Shown: positions 42,072 through 51,358, counted from the stretch's first letter. The stretch is 53,522 nt of DNA from Selenomonas sp. AE3005 (GCF_905233635.1 NZ_CAJODG010000020.1:1-53522); one strand, 5' to 3'. Numbers and translations: made by a program. The notes: generated by a model not told the origin, from the letters alone.

Positions 42072-44126
42072 TTGCATAAATTTAAAACCGGTAGGGCACT
42101 GGCAAAAAAGATTACTGCCCTGGGATTGGCCGGTATGCTTTTGACTGCACCGGCAACGGGCTGGGCTATGGACCCTATAATGCCGCACAGCCAGGTACAG
42201 GAAGGCATGGTGGGTACAGCTTATACGGTAATTGACAGCAGTGGGGAACTGCGTGATTTTCAGGTTGATATCGTAGGCAATATGGAAAATGGCAAGGGCT
42301 CCCAGCCCATGATTATGGCCAAAGCCTCCGGGCCGGTGGTACAGCAGACCGGTGGTATCCTGCAGGGCATGAGTGGCAGCCCCGTTTACGTGGACGGCTA
42401 TCTGATTGGCGCTGTAGCTGCCGGTATCAAGGAAATGACGCCGTATACGTTCTTTATTACGCCCATTGATGAAATGATTCCCTTATGGTCAATGCCGGAC
42501 AAGAAGAACAAGACCAGAATTTCTACGATAAATATAAAAAAGGCGGCTGAAACCCGGGAAAAGGCCGAGGCCAAGAAGAAAAAAGAACAGGAAGAACGGG
42601 CCAAAGCAGGTGATAAGAAAGTCTATGGTGATGACCTTCTGGACCGGGCGCGTAAGGCTGTAGCGGCGGACAAAGAAAATGCTGACGCGGCTCAAGAACA
42701 GGCTGAGCCGCAGGCGGTCAAAGACGCTAAAGAGGTAAAAGATTCTTCAGAGGCTAAGAAGGTAAAGGATAACAAGGAGCCTGCTGCGGCTAAGGCCGAA
42801 AAAGCAGAAAAAACGGCTGAGCCCAAGGACGTTATGTATTTTGCCGGTTTTAACCAGGCCGGCTTAAACTTCCTGAAACAGCAGATAGACCCGGGCAACA
42901 CCATGCAGTTCCTGCCAATGGGAGCACCGGGCGAGTCTGTTCAGGGACAGACGAAATACAATGCCAGCTTAGTACCGGGGGCAGCAGTCGGTGTGGCTGT
43001 AACTTACGGTGACTTTGCTGTAGGGGCTACCGGAACTGTTACGGCGGTAGATGGTGACCGGATTTTGGCTTTTGGCCATCCTTTCCTGCACCGCGGCAAT
43101 GTCAATTACTTCATGACTGACGCCACGGTCGTTGGTACGGTCAGCGGCCAGAGCAACGGCATGAAGGTGGCCAATATCGGTAATATTATCGGCCGCATAA
43201 GTCAGGACAGAGCCACGGGCATAGCCGGGACTTTGGGCGTATTCCCTATGGTCGTACCCATTAAGGTAAACGTCAAGGACAATGGTCTGGCCCGTAACGA
43301 GAATTACGGTGCCCGGATTGCCTATGATGAAGACTTCCTGCCGCAGCTTTCCGGCGGCATTGCCTATGCGGCACTGTCCAAGACCAGTGACAACCTCAGC
43401 GGCAGCACCGCCAAGGTGGGCTTTAAAATCCGCACCAACGCGGTAAAGAGCGGTGTGGTGACCAGAGATAATATGTTCTACAATAACGCTGATGTGGGAC
43501 AGATTGCGATGGCGGAACTCATGCAGGCCATGAACACCATCTGCCAGAACAGCGAAAAAGAATCGGATATCATTGACGTACAGGTGGACATTACCGTGGA
43601 AGGCGGCCGCAAGACAGCCTCCATCGTATCAGCTGTGCCGGATAAGAAAAAGGTAAAACCTGGTGAAACGGTCAAATTCACCACAACGATAAAGCCTTAC
43701 CGCAAGGCGCAGGAAACACTGGTAATTCCGTATAAGGTGCCGGAGGCGCAGCCGGACGGCTCCTTGAATCTGGATATCCGCGGCGGCGGACTGATTCCGG
43801 CCACGGCCCTCATGCTCCTGCAACAGTCGGGCATTGATTTAACCAGTGAGGCAGATATGAAACAGACCACAGAGGATAAACTGCTGAAACTGGAAAAATC
43901 CGGTAAGAACAACGAGATTGTCATTACGCCGGGCGCTGTGCAAAAGCCGGTCAGCCAGGATAACATACTGGCGGCGAAAGAGGCTGCCATGCAGCGGAGC
44001 CGGGAAAAAGTCAGCAAGCTGGACGAGTTTGGCAAGACGCCGCTGACACCGGGGGAAACCAAGTTTGCCACGGGTTATATCATTGACAATGTAATCCATT
44101 CCACTTTGACCGTGGAAAGAGGTTAA
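42072..44126 (+). CDS. Exported S55 (SpoIVB-type) serine peptidase-like protein
   Basis: A 684-residue exported protein. After the signal peptide (1-33) it has the S55 domain: GILQGMSGSPVYVDGYLIGAVAAG contains the catalytic serine context (GMSGSP), with AFGHPFLHRG later. A Lys/Glu/Ala-rich low-complexity insert (about 150-255) splits the domain and is probably a flexible linker. The C-terminal half is beta-rich. In Bacillus the SpoIVB peptidase signals during sporulation, but relatives in non-sporulating Negativicutes have unknown roles. The start is TTG 42072 with GAGGTGA at 42059-42065. It sits between the NAGPA-type gene and murA, suggesting envelope work. Confidence 0.82.
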   Translation: MHKFKTGRALAKKITALGLAGMLLTAPATGWAMDPIMPHSQVQEGMVGTAYTVIDSSGELRDFQVDIVGNMENGKGSQPMIMAKASGPVVQQTGGILQGMSGSPVYVDGYLIGAVAAGIKEMTPYTFFITPIDEMIPLWSMPDKKNKTRISTINIKKAAETREKAEAKKKKEQEERAKAGDKKVYGDDLLDRARKAVAADKENADAAQEQAEPQAVKDAKEVKDSSEAKKVKDNKEPAAAKAEKAEKTAEPKDVMYFAGFNQAGLNFLKQQIDPGNTMQFLPMGAPGESVQGQTKYNASLVPGAAVGVAVTYGDFAVGATGTVTAVDGDRILAFGHPFLHRGNVNYFMTDATVVGTVSGQSNGMKVANIGNIIGRISQDRATGIAGTLGVFPMVVPIKVNVKDNGLARNENYGARIAYDEDFLPQLSGGIAYAALSKTSDNLSGSTAKVGFKIRTNAVKSGVVTRDNMFYNNADVGQIAMAELMQAMNTICQNSEKESDIIDVQVDITVEGGRKTASIVSAVPDKKKVKPGETVKFTTTIKPYRKAQETLVIPYKVPEAQPDGSLNLDIRGGGLIPATALMLLQQSGIDLTSEADMKQTTEDKLLKLEKSGKNNEIVITPGAVQKPVSQDNILAAKEAAMQRSREKVSKLDEFGKTPLTPGETKFATGYIIDNVIHSTLTVERG

Positions 44127-44214
44127 AACTGCCTATTGTAAAGACTTACGGTTAATGGTAAACTATTAGTTGGTGCTTGCACAAAGCATGACTATTGGGA
44201 GGATAAAGAACTTA

Positions 44215-45480
44215 ATGGAAAAGTTGATTATACATGGGGGACAGCCGCTTAAAGGGCGTGTAAAAATCAGCGGTGCCAAGAATGCGGTATTGCCAATAAT
44301 TGCCGCTACGCTGCTGGGGCAGGATACAGCCAGCCTTTTAGATGAAGTCCCTGCTTTGGAAGATGTACATACCATTACTGAAGTCTTGAAAAAATTAGGC
44401 GTTAAAGTGGAGTTCGATGCGGAAAAGCATCAGCTGCACGTTGACAGCAGTGTCATTGGCAGCTGTGAGGCTCCCTATGACCTGGTGCGGAAAATGCGCG
44501 CCTCGTTCCTGATTATGGGGCCGTTGCTGGCACGCTGTGGTCAGGCCAAGATTTCCCTGCCGGGCGGCTGTGCTATCGGTACTCGTCCGATTGACCTGCA
44601 CCTGAAAGGTTTTGAGGCACTGGGCGCAGAGATTAAAATCGGTCATGGTTTCATCGAGGCCACGGCGCCTGAAGGTCTGAAGGGCGCTAAAATCTATCTG
44701 GATTTCCCAAGTGTTGGTGCTACGGAAAATATCCTGATGGCTGCGGCTATGGCTGAGGGCGTTACGGTGCTGGAAAATCCTGCGCAGGAACCGGAAATAG
44801 TCGATTTGGCCAATTACCTCAATGTGATGGGGGCCAAGATTCGCGGTGCCGGTACTAACGTCATCAAAATTGAAGGCGTGTCCAAACTGGTAGGCCGTGA
44901 TTACACCATCATTCCTGACCGCATTGAGGCCGGCACCTACATGGTAGCGGCGGCTATGACGCAGGGTGATGTATACATCGAAAACGCCATCAGTGAGCAT
45001 CTGAAACCGGTTATTGCCAAGCTGAAAGAGGCTGGTGTATCCATAGAAGAAGATGTTGACGGCATTCGTGTTTCCTGTAATAAGCGCGTTAAGGCGGTAG
45101 ATATCAAAACCATGCCATATCCCGGGTTCCCCACGGATATGCAGGCGCAGTTCATGGCCATGCTGGCTGTGGCCGAAGGTACGGGACTGGTGACAGAAAC
45201 TGTCTTTGAAAACCGTTTCATGCATGTGGACGAATTAAAGCGCATGGGGGCGAACATCAAGATTGATGGCCGTACCTCTGTAGTGGAAGGCGTAGAGACG
45301 CTGACCGGCTGTCAGGTGAAGGCTACGGACCTGCGCGCCGGGGCAGCCATGGTACTGGCAGGCCTGGTAGCGGAAGGTGAAACGCAGGTGGGCTATATCC
45401 ATCACATCGATCGTGGTTATGACAACCTTGTACAGAAGTTAGTAGGGCTCGGGGCAGATATCTGCCGCCGTGATTCCTAA
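44215..45480 (+). CDS. murA: UDP-N-acetylglucosamine 1-carboxyvinyltransferase MurA
   Basis: First committed step of peptidoglycan synthesis: adds enolpyruvate from PEP to UDP-GlcNAc. 421 residues; KISGAKNAVLPIIAATLL (Lys22-type), VRKMRASFLIMGPLLAR, and the fosfomycin-target cysteine in LPGGCAIGTRPIDLHLKG. The start is MEKLIIHGG at 44215 with GGGAGG (44197-44202); an upstream frame to 44170 is not needed. A 17-bp hairpin follows. Confidence 0.97.
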   Translation: MEKLIIHGGQPLKGRVKISGAKNAVLPIIAATLLGQDTASLLDEVPALEDVHTITEVLKKLGVKVEFDAEKHQLHVDSSVIGSCEAPYDLVRKMRASFLIMGPLLARCGQAKISLPGGCAIGTRPIDLHLKGFEALGAEIKIGHGFIEATAPEGLKGAKIYLDFPSVGATENILMAAAMAEGVTVLENPAQEPEIVDLANYLNVMGAKIRGAGTNVIKIEGVSKLVGRDYTIIPDRIEAGTYMVAAAMTQGDVYIENAISEHLKPVIAKLKEAGVSIEEDVDGIRVSCNKRVKAVDIKTMPYPGFPTDMQAQFMAMLAVAEGTGLVTETVFENRFMHVDELKRMGANIKIDGRTSVVEGVETLTGCQVKATDLRAGAAMVLAGLVAEGETQVGYIHHIDRGYDNLVQKLVGLGADICRRDS

Positions 45481-45486
45481 GATAGA

Positions 45487-45534
45487 AAAGTGCTGGTTTT
45501 GACCTTGTCAAAACCAGCACTTTGGCGTTATAAT
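45487..45534 (+). promoter_or_regulatory. murA hairpin terminator overlapping the tRNA-Arg promoter
   Basis: AAAGTGCTGGTTTTGAC (45487-45503) pairs with GTCAAAACCAGCACTTT (45507-45523), 17 bp. The same bases include a -35-like TTGTCA (45505-45510), 18 bases before TATAAT (45529-45534), which would start RNA just before the tRNA at 45545. Confidence 0.7.
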
Positions 45535-45544
45535 GATATATGTT

Positions 45545-45621
45545 GCGGTTGTAGCTCAGTTGGATAGAGCGTCCGCCTCCTAAGCGGCAGGTCGCGCGTT
45601 CGAATCGCGCCAATCGCACCA
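45545..45621 (+). tRNA. tRNA-Arg (anticodon CCT)
   Basis: 77 bases including encoded CCA. The acceptor strands GCGGTTG and CAATCGC pair (one G-T), the anticodon loop reads CTCCTAA with anticodon CCT, and the T arm has GTTCGAATC. Reads rare AGG codons. Confidence 0.95.
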
Positions 45622-45633
45622 TTTAGTAAATAT

Positions 45634-45680
45634 AAAAGCTGTGAAGTCAGCGGCATAGTCCGCACTTCACAGCTTTTTTT
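45634..45680. terminator. Terminator between tRNA-Arg and the DUF1097 gene
   Basis: AAAAGCTGTGAAGT (45634-45647) pairs with ACTTCACAGCTTTT (45664-45677), with a small inner hairpin, followed by T residues. It serves the tRNA and possibly the convergent operon. Confidence 0.88.
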
Positions 45681-46206
45681 AGTCATTATTGGGGGTATAG
45701 CCGGCCAGACGGCAGATTCTTTGTACAAACCAGCCTTCGAACAGGCCGATGATATTGCCGCCGTTAATATAGAGGAACGCCAGCACGATGTTGAGCCAGT
45801 AATCAGGATGTACCGGGAAACCGTTCAGATAATAACCGGCAAAGATACAGGAGAAGGCATTAAAGCCAACCAGCGGCTGAATGCCGGGAATCTTGAAGGT
45901 CAGAATCAGCAGCAGGATATTGGGGAAAACACCGATGATATTCGGCAGCAGCCAGGGGAGATAAGGTTTCAGCAGGTCAATGCAGACGACTGAGGACAGG
46001 GCCAGTACACCGCCTAAGATACAGGTGATAGCACCTTCCTTGATGGCACGGACATTCGCACCGATGGACAGGTACCACGTCCAGCCGATAAACACGGCCC
46101 AGACAGGGATATCCACCAGCATGAAAAGTGCTGTCAGCCCGGAGGCTGTGGCCATGATGAAATCTTCCCGATTGGCATTCTTGATTGCATATATTAACTT
46201 ATCCAT
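45679..46206 (-). CDS. DUF1097 family inner-membrane protein
   Basis: A 175-residue protein with five or six hydrophobic segments and the DUF1097 layout (YcdZ-like): ATASGLTALFMLVDIPVWAVFIGW near the N-terminus and GFNAFSCIFAGYYLNG later. The family function is unknown; transport is likely. It follows guaD on the same strand (22-base gap), so it may move purines or a by-product of guanine deamination. ACGGAGTG precedes the ATG. Confidence 0.8.
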   Translation of the reverse strand: MDKLIYAIKNANREDFIMATASGLTALFMLVDIPVWAVFIGWTWYLSIGANVRAIKEGAITCILGGVLALSSVVCIDLLKPYLPWLLPNIIGVFPNILLLILTFKIPGIQPLVGFNAFSCIFAGYYLNGFPVHPDYWLNIVLAFLYINGGNIIGLFEGWFVQRICRLAGYTPNND

Positions 46207-46228
46207 TTACACACTCCGTTACAACGAT

Positions 46229-47494
46229 TTATTTTTTGACGGCGAGACCATTTACATAGACTTCGCGAATATCCTGAGCAGTGCCGTGGTAAATGAAGTA
46301 TTGCAGCTGTTCGTCCACGGTGCGTTCCTGCTGATATGACGGTACATCGGTGATGAGGAAGTCAGCGGCCCAGCCCTGTTCAAAGCTGCCTGTCTGACCG
46401 AAGAATTCACCGCCGGCCTTGGTGGCCAGATAGAAGGCCTCAGAGAGTTTCAGCGGCGTTTCTGCCGGGTTGGCAATACTGCGGATTTTGGATACTTCAA
46501 TGGCGCGGACGATTTCGTGCGGCATATATAAGGTGTGACCGGCACCAATGTCGCTGCCCAGAACCACCTTGACGCCGGCGTCAAGCATTTTGCGCATCGG
46601 CATGAGACCGCTGGACAGGTTCAGGTTGGAGGCCGGGCAGTGGACAGCGTAGACACCGGTCTGCGCCATGATGGCGATTTCCTCAGCGGAAAGATGGATA
46701 CAGTGAGCCATAAGCGTCGGTGTCTGTCCAAAGAGGCCGAAACGCTCGTAGACGCTCATATAGTATTTATCTTCGGGGAAGAGTTCCTTGACCAGCTGAA
46801 TTTCGCCGGGATTTTCCGACAGATGGCTTTGTACGGGAATCTGATATTTCTTGGCCAGTTCGCCCAGGCCGGTCATCATTTCAGCTGTGACTGAGGGGAC
46901 GAACCGCGGAGTGATGATGGGCTTGACCAAAGGGTGATTCTGCCATTTATTGATAAATTCTTCTGTAGCCTGCAGGGAGGACGTGGTGTCTTCCGTGAGC
47001 GCCGGGGCGGAGTTGGTATCCATATTAACCTTGCCGACATAGGCACGCAGCCCCTTTTGCGCGAGCAGGTCACACAGGATATCGGTGCTTTCCTGGTGAA
47101 TCGTGGCAAACATTGTTGACGAGGTCGTACCGCAGCTGGCCAGTTCATCGACAAAGAGCGGATAAATTTCACGGGCATAAGCCGGGTCAGCGAATTTTGG
47201 TTCTTCCTTAAACGTGTAGCCGTCCAGCCAGTCCAGCAGTTTGTAATCCATGCCCATACCAATCTGAATGTACTGGGGGGCATGCAGGTGCATATCCGCA
47301 AAGCCCGGCATGATGAGTTGGCCACGGCAGTCTTTTATGGGCAGTCTGTCAGCTGCGGCCGGTTTTTCCGCCGCAACAGCTGTGATTTTGCCATCTTCTA
47401 CGACCATATAGCCGTTTTTTAAAGAAACGAAGTTGTCTTTATCAGGTGTATAGATAATATTTCCATGCAGAACAAATGAGTTTTGTTTTTCCAT
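46229..47494 (-). CDS. guaD: Guanine deaminase
   Basis: Converts guanine to xanthine and ammonia, for purine use as nitrogen or carbon source. 421 residues in the metal-dependent amidohydrolase family: PGFADMHLHAPQY (zinc HxH), QSHLSENPGEI, THC-type LMAHCIHLS, and GSDIGAGHTLYMP (final Asp ligand). TTGGAGTG precedes the ATG. It is the first gene of the guaD-DUF1097 operon. Confidence 0.93.
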   Translation of the reverse strand: MEKQNSFVLHGNIIYTPDKDNFVSLKNGYMVVEDGKITAVAAEKPAAADRLPIKDCRGQLIMPGFADMHLHAPQYIQIGMGMDYKLLDWLDGYTFKEEPKFADPAYAREIYPLFVDELASCGTTSSTMFATIHQESTDILCDLLAQKGLRAYVGKVNMDTNSAPALTEDTTSSLQATEEFINKWQNHPLVKPIITPRFVPSVTAEMMTGLGELAKKYQIPVQSHLSENPGEIQLVKELFPEDKYYMSVYERFGLFGQTPTLMAHCIHLSAEEIAIMAQTGVYAVHCPASNLNLSSGLMPMRKMLDAGVKVVLGSDIGAGHTLYMPHEIVRAIEVSKIRSIANPAETPLKLSEAFYLATKAGGEFFGQTGSFEQGWAADFLITDVPSYQQERTVDEQLQYFIYHGTAQDIREVYVNGLAVKK

Positions 47495-47603
47495 TGCTTA
47501 CACTCCAAATCAAGTTTTAGTTTGTTCTATTCGTTTTTATCTTTATTTTAAGAAAAAAAGGACGAAAAAGGAAAGGACATGTGACCGCGATTTGCCGGGG
47601 CAT

Positions 47604-47636
47604 AAAAAAAGACCTTCCTTATATCAAGGAAGGCTG
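47604..47636 (-). terminator. Terminator of the 128-residue hypothetical gene
   Basis: CCTTCCTT (47613-47620) and AAGGAAGG (47626-47633) form the stem; on the minus strand it ends in seven T residues (A tract 47604-47610). Confidence 0.88.
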
Positions 47637-47647
47637 GGGATATGAAG

Positions 47648-48034
47648 TTAAGAGATGGGACAGGAAGGGGCATCGCCAGAGCGTTCGGCGGAATGCTTTC
47701 CTTCAAAGAGGGCCTGGCTGACCTTGCGCATCAGTTCGTCCTGTTCTGCGGCGGCCGAGAATATCAGTTTATTTTCGGGAGCAGTGCTTTCCTGCTCCAG
47801 CTCTGTGATAGCCAGCTGCAGGCGATGACTTTTGTCCTTGCGGAAGGAATAATTCTTTCGCGTAGCCAGCCATTCTGTAATCATTTCGATATTCTGGAAG
47901 GAGGCTGTCTTGTTGTAATCTTTGTAAACCTCAGCTGCCAGCTGGGCGGCTTTGTTCTTGTCACTGGCAACGCCCACTAAGGAGAAGGTTGTGGCGTCAC
48001 CTTCGGTAACCAGACTGTTAATGATATAAAGCAT
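47648..48034 (-). CDS. Small cytoplasmic protein, unknown function
   Basis: A 128-residue protein with no signal peptide or membrane segment. The N-terminus MLYIINSLVTEGDATTFSLVGVASDKNKAAQLA suggests an alpha/beta fold; the C-terminal end is Ser/Glu-rich and probably disordered. AGAAAGGG precedes the ATG. It has its own promoter and terminator. I do not recognise the family. Confidence 0.65.
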   Translation of the reverse strand: MLYIINSLVTEGDATTFSLVGVASDKNKAAQLAAEVYKDYNKTASFQNIEMITEWLATRKNYSFRKDKSHRLQLAITELEQESTAPENKLIFSAAAEQDELMRKVSQALFEGKHSAERSGDAPSCPIS

Positions 48035-48070
48035 GCTAAACCCTTTCTTTCTACATGAATTGCTTACTAT

Positions 48071-48106
48071 ATTGTAGCAGATACAGTATAGCTGTCAAAT
48101 GACAGC
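48071..48106 (-). promoter_or_regulatory. Minus-strand promoter with overlapping palindrome
   Basis: On the minus strand, TTGACA (48098-48093) and TACAAT (48076-48071) are spaced by 16 bases, about 37 bases before the ATG at 48034. The -35 box lies inside the palindrome GCTGTCA-AA-TGACAGC (48091-48106), a possible operator. Confidence 0.6.
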
Positions 48107-48420
48107 CTGCCGGCGTATGACAGCAGCTGCTGCCTGGTGTATACAGGAAGTGGACAAGTGGCTGGACTGTACGCGCTATATTACAAGTTTACAAAAATAA
48201 ATATTTTTTTGTGTTATTTTATTTACACGTCTAGCTTGTATAAGGCATATATGGTGTACTTTTTTTATTTGCATATATAAAAAGGACAAATGTCTTTGTT
48301 TTGCAGAGCGAAAAAATATATAGTCAGCAATATAACAGTTTTTACACATTGGGCTACTTTGCAGATACTTATATTTGTGCTATAATGTCTACTCGTAGCA
48401 AACATTGCTGGTGGCAATGT
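48107..48420 (+). promoter_or_regulatory. AT-rich region and promoter of the peptide symporter
   Basis: About 310 bases with no gene. CAGCAGCTGCTG (48121-48132) is palindromic; 48180-48380 is very AT-rich. TTGCAG (48359-48364), 16 bases, TATAAT (48381-48386) makes a good promoter, and ACATTGC/GCAATGT (48402-48408, 48414-48420) forms a 7-bp hairpin near the RNA 5' end. Confidence 0.6.
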
Positions 48421-48458
48421 GCTGTGTATGTATATTTAAGAAGTTAGGAGTAATGAGT

Positions 48459-49949
48459 ATGGTGGAATCTCAGCCAGTCAATCGTAAAAAAGCGTTTAAT
48501 ATGCTTTTTTTCCTGGAATTTTGGGAACGGTTTGGTTATTACGGCCTGCAGGCCGTGTTGGCAGGTTTCTTTGTAAGGAGCCTGGGCATGGAAGATGCTG
48601 AATCCTTTGTGGTGTTCGGTGCTTTCAGTGCTATGGTGTATGGTTATGTATCTATCGGTGGTTTTATCGGCGATAAGGTGCTGGGGACGCAGCGTACAAT
48701 TGCGTTAGGTGCCGTGGTGCTGATGGTCGGCTACATTATGATGGGGCTGGCCGGTTCCAATAAAGACCTGGTGTTCCTGGCATTGGGGGCCATTGCCTGC
48801 GGTAATGGTATCTTTAAGGCCAATCCTTCGTCCCTGCTGTCCAAGCTGTATGAAGGTGCAGAAGAAGAACTTGATAGTGCTTTCACCATGTACTATATGG
48901 CCGTTAATATCGGCTCGTTTGTTTCCATGCTGCTCGTGCCGATTATCGGGGCACAGTATGGCCTGTCCCTTGGTTTTATGATTTGTGCTATGGGCCTCGT
49001 GCTGGCTGTCGGCGGCTTTGTAAGTTTCCGTTATCTGGTCAAGGGCATTGACTCGCCGGTGGGCAATATGCCGCTGTCCAAGACGAAACTGGCTGCGACC
49101 CTTGCCGGTGTAGTGGCCATGACCTTTGTGTCCAGCTGGCTGCTCAGTCACCTGTCTGTGGCTCACTGGCTGCTGCTGATTATCGGTATTGTCGTATATG
49201 GCGTTTTCTTCAAGATGATTTTCCAGGAGCGGGGCGCTACGCGCAGCCACATGATTGCTGCCATGATTCTCATCGTGGAGGCTATCGTATTCTTCACGCT
49301 GTACAATCAGATGCCGACGTCCTTGAATTTCTTTGCCATTAAGAACGTAGAACCTTCTATTATGGGCATTGCCATTCCCGACGCGCAGATTTTCCAGACG
49401 CTGAATCCGTTCTGGATTATGCTGGCCAGCCCGGTTCTGGCTTTCCTGTATTCCCGGTTTGGCAGCCGGGGCAAGGATTTGTCCATGCCTGCTAAGTTTG
49501 CGCTGGGCATGCTGCTGACGGCTGGTTCCTTCCTTGTGGTTGGTTTCTCGGCTAACTTTGCCAGCGAGGCCGGTATCGTTTCTGCCTGGTGGCTGGTTGG
49601 TTCTTACTTCCTCAGCTCCATTGGTGAGCTCCTTATCAGCGGCTTGGGCCTGTCCATGATTTCCAAGCTCGTGCCGCAGAAACTGATTGGTTTCCTCATG
49701 GGAGCCTGGTTCCTGACGACGGCTATTTCTTCCATTATCGGCGGCTGGGTAGCCAGTCTGACGGCTGTGCCGAAAGATGTTACGGACCCTGTACTGACTT
49801 TGGGCGTTTACTCTGATGTATTTACCCAGATTGGTATGGTGACGCTGGGCATCACGGTGCTTATGGCAGCCACGGTTCCTCTGCTGAACAAACTCATTAA
49901 CAAGTCTGATGAGGTAGAGGAAAACGCAGAAGTTGCTCTGCAAAAATAA
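48459..49949 (+). CDS. POT/PTR family proton-dependent di/tripeptide symporter
   Basis: Imports small peptides with protons across the inner membrane. 496 residues, about 14 helices. The helix 1 motif FLEFWERFGYYGLQAVL (ExxERFxYYG) is diagnostic, followed by the YGYVSIGGFIGDKVLGTQRTI loop and GNGIFKANPSSLLSKLYE. The ATG at 48459 has TAGGAG at 48445-48450 (8-base spacing); ATG 48453 is too close. It fits a peptide-using rumen-type anaerobe. Confidence 0.94.
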   Translation: MVESQPVNRKKAFNMLFFLEFWERFGYYGLQAVLAGFFVRSLGMEDAESFVVFGAFSAMVYGYVSIGGFIGDKVLGTQRTIALGAVVLMVGYIMMGLAGSNKDLVFLALGAIACGNGIFKANPSSLLSKLYEGAEEELDSAFTMYYMAVNIGSFVSMLLVPIIGAQYGLSLGFMICAMGLVLAVGGFVSFRYLVKGIDSPVGNMPLSKTKLAATLAGVVAMTFVSSWLLSHLSVAHWLLLIIGIVVYGVFFKMIFQERGATRSHMIAAMILIVEAIVFFTLYNQMPTSLNFFAIKNVEPSIMGIAIPDAQIFQTLNPFWIMLASPVLAFLYSRFGSRGKDLSMPAKFALGMLLTAGSFLVVGFSANFASEAGIVSAWWLVGSYFLSSIGELLISGLGLSMISKLVPQKLIGFLMGAWFLTTAISSIIGGWVASLTAVPKDVTDPVLTLGVYSDVFTQIGMVTLGITVLMAATVPLLNKLINKSDEVEENAEVALQK

Positions 49950-49957
49950 AAAAAGTG

Positions 49958-49986
49958 TTGACATCTGCGCTCAAGGTCGCTATAAT
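49958..49986 (+). promoter_or_regulatory. Consensus sigma-70 promoter of tRNA-Arg(ACG)
   Basis: TTGACA (49958-49963), exactly 17 bases, TATAAT (49981-49986), about 33 bases before the tRNA. Confidence 0.88.
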
Positions 49987-50019
49987 CATTTATGTTGATT
50001 GCGAGTGCAGTTGACCAAT

Positions 50020-50097
50020 GACTCAGTAGCTCAGTTGGATTAGAGTATTTGACTACGAATCAAAGGGTCGGGGGTTCGAGTCCCTCCTGGGTCACCA
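50020..50097 (+). tRNA. tRNA-Arg (anticodon ACG), integration site
   Basis: 78 bases with encoded CCA. GACTCAG pairs with CTGGGTC (with one G-T), the anticodon loop is CTACGAA (anticodon ACG), and the T arm GGGGGTTCGAGTCCCTC is intact. A tyrosine integrase starts 280 bases downstream, so the 3' part of this gene is the likely attachment site. Confidence 0.95.
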
Positions 50098-50134
50098 TAT
50101 TGAAAGTTGATAGCCACGTCAAATGGCTGTTTAT

Positions 50135-50168
50135 AAGACTTCTAGTGTGTTTGCTAGAGGTCTTTTTT
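50135..50168 (+). terminator. Terminator after tRNA-Arg(ACG)
   Basis: AAGACTTCTAG (50135-50145) pairs with CTAGAGGTCTT (50154-50164, one G-T) and is followed by a T run. The following 200 bases up to the integrase show no gene. Confidence 0.85.
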
Positions 50169-50376
50169 TGTATATACGCAGTTTTACTCTCCAACTGGAG
50201 CTACTTAACTTCTCCGATGTGGTGGAAAAATACAAGTCAAGTATAGGTAAAACAAGCACCTGCTGAGGGGGGACTATATAAGACTTGTAAAAGGAAAGAA
50301 AAAAACTTAAAAAAACAAGCGTGAACTATTGGTAGCTATTTGCGGTACACGCGGACACGAATCGGAGGAATGAAAA

Positions 50377-51291
50377 ATGATGTTAGGAAGGAGCTTGGAG
50401 ATTTTCCTACTGGCAAAGCGTGGGGAACTGGTAAGCGAAAACACAATTAAATATTATGCGTATTGGTGCAAGGATTTTTCTCGATATGTGGCAGAATTAG
50501 GAGCGCTGGACTGGAAGGAAGTAACGGCAGAGCACTTGCAAAGTTATCTTTATAATGAGTTGTTGACGAATCGGAAGGTTAGGAAGGTCACGGTACATGA
50601 TAGTTACAGAGCTATAAAAGCGTGGAATCGGTACTTAAAGAAGAAATCTTATATACCTAATTGTATAGCTGACGAAATCGAATCACCAAAGCAGGGGAAG
50701 AAAATTCCTAGAACTTTTACGGCGCAGGAAGTGCAGGCTATGTTTAAGCAGTGCGAGGGGTATGGATTTACCAGTAAACGAGAAAAAGCAATGCTGACAT
50801 TATTATTAGGTACAGGAATCAGAAAAGCCGAGTTATGCGGTCTGCTTCTTTCCGATGTGGATATAGAGAACGGCATAATTAAGGTGACGGGCAAGGGCGA
50901 CAAGCAGAGGGTTATTCCAATAGGTAGGAAAGTGGTTAGGGCGTTAGGCGAATACAGACAGATTAGGGACAGCAAAAATTTTTTTATTCGTAGCAAATAC
51001 TATTTTGTGAATATCCACGGCGCAAGGTTATCCATACCGACGGTGAACAGTATATTCAAACGAATCAAGGAGAAGTCAGGGTTACAAGGAGAGCGTGTTT
51101 CCTGCCATACGTGGCGGCACACCTTCGCTAAATCCTACCTGCTTAACGGCGGGGATATATTCAGCTTGCAGAAAATCATGGGGCATTCTGACTTGACTAC
51201 TACTAAACGTTATTTGAACTTGAACGAAAAAGAAATACAAACGCAGTATGACAAGTTTAATCCAGTCGATAATTTGGATTGGGCGCTATAG
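50377..51291 (+). CDS. Tyrosine recombinase/integrase
   Basis: Site-specific recombinase of the XerC/phage integrase fold, 304 residues. N-terminal SAM-like core-binding domain (about 8-95); the catalytic domain has Arg in TGIRKAEL, Lys in KGDKQRVIP, HxxR in HTWRHTFAK, a second His in MGHSD and the nucleophile Tyr in TTKRYLNL. GGAGG (50364-50368) precedes the ATG. Its place right after tRNA-Arg identifies it as the integrase of a tRNA-targeted element. Codon use is AT-richer than upstream genes. Confidence 0.93.
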   Translation: MMLGRSLEIFLLAKRGELVSENTIKYYAYWCKDFSRYVAELGALDWKEVTAEHLQSYLYNELLTNRKVRKVTVHDSYRAIKAWNRYLKKKSYIPNCIADEIESPKQGKKIPRTFTAQEVQAMFKQCEGYGFTSKREKAMLTLLLGTGIRKAELCGLLLSDVDIENGIIKVTGKGDKQRVIPIGRKVVRALGEYRQIRDSKNFFIRSKYYFVNIHGARLSIPTVNSIFKRIKEKSGLQGERVSCHTWRHTFAKSYLLNGGDIFSLQKIMGHSDLTTTKRYLNLNEKEIQTQYDKFNPVDNLDWAL

Positions 51292-51358
51292 GAGGATTTA
51301 GTATACGCAAAGTGTGAATTGAGAAAATATCTCATCTTACGGTGAATTAGTATAAGGA

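Noticed and set aside
42600..42840. Frameshift or repeat expansion in the S55 gene
   Set aside because: The Lys/Glu/Ala-rich segment stays in frame and both flanking parts are conserved-looking, so it is read as a linker.
48107..48180. CRISPR-like repeated CAGC/TGACAG sequences
   Set aside because: Only short palindromes with no regular spacing or spacers; no cas genes in the window.
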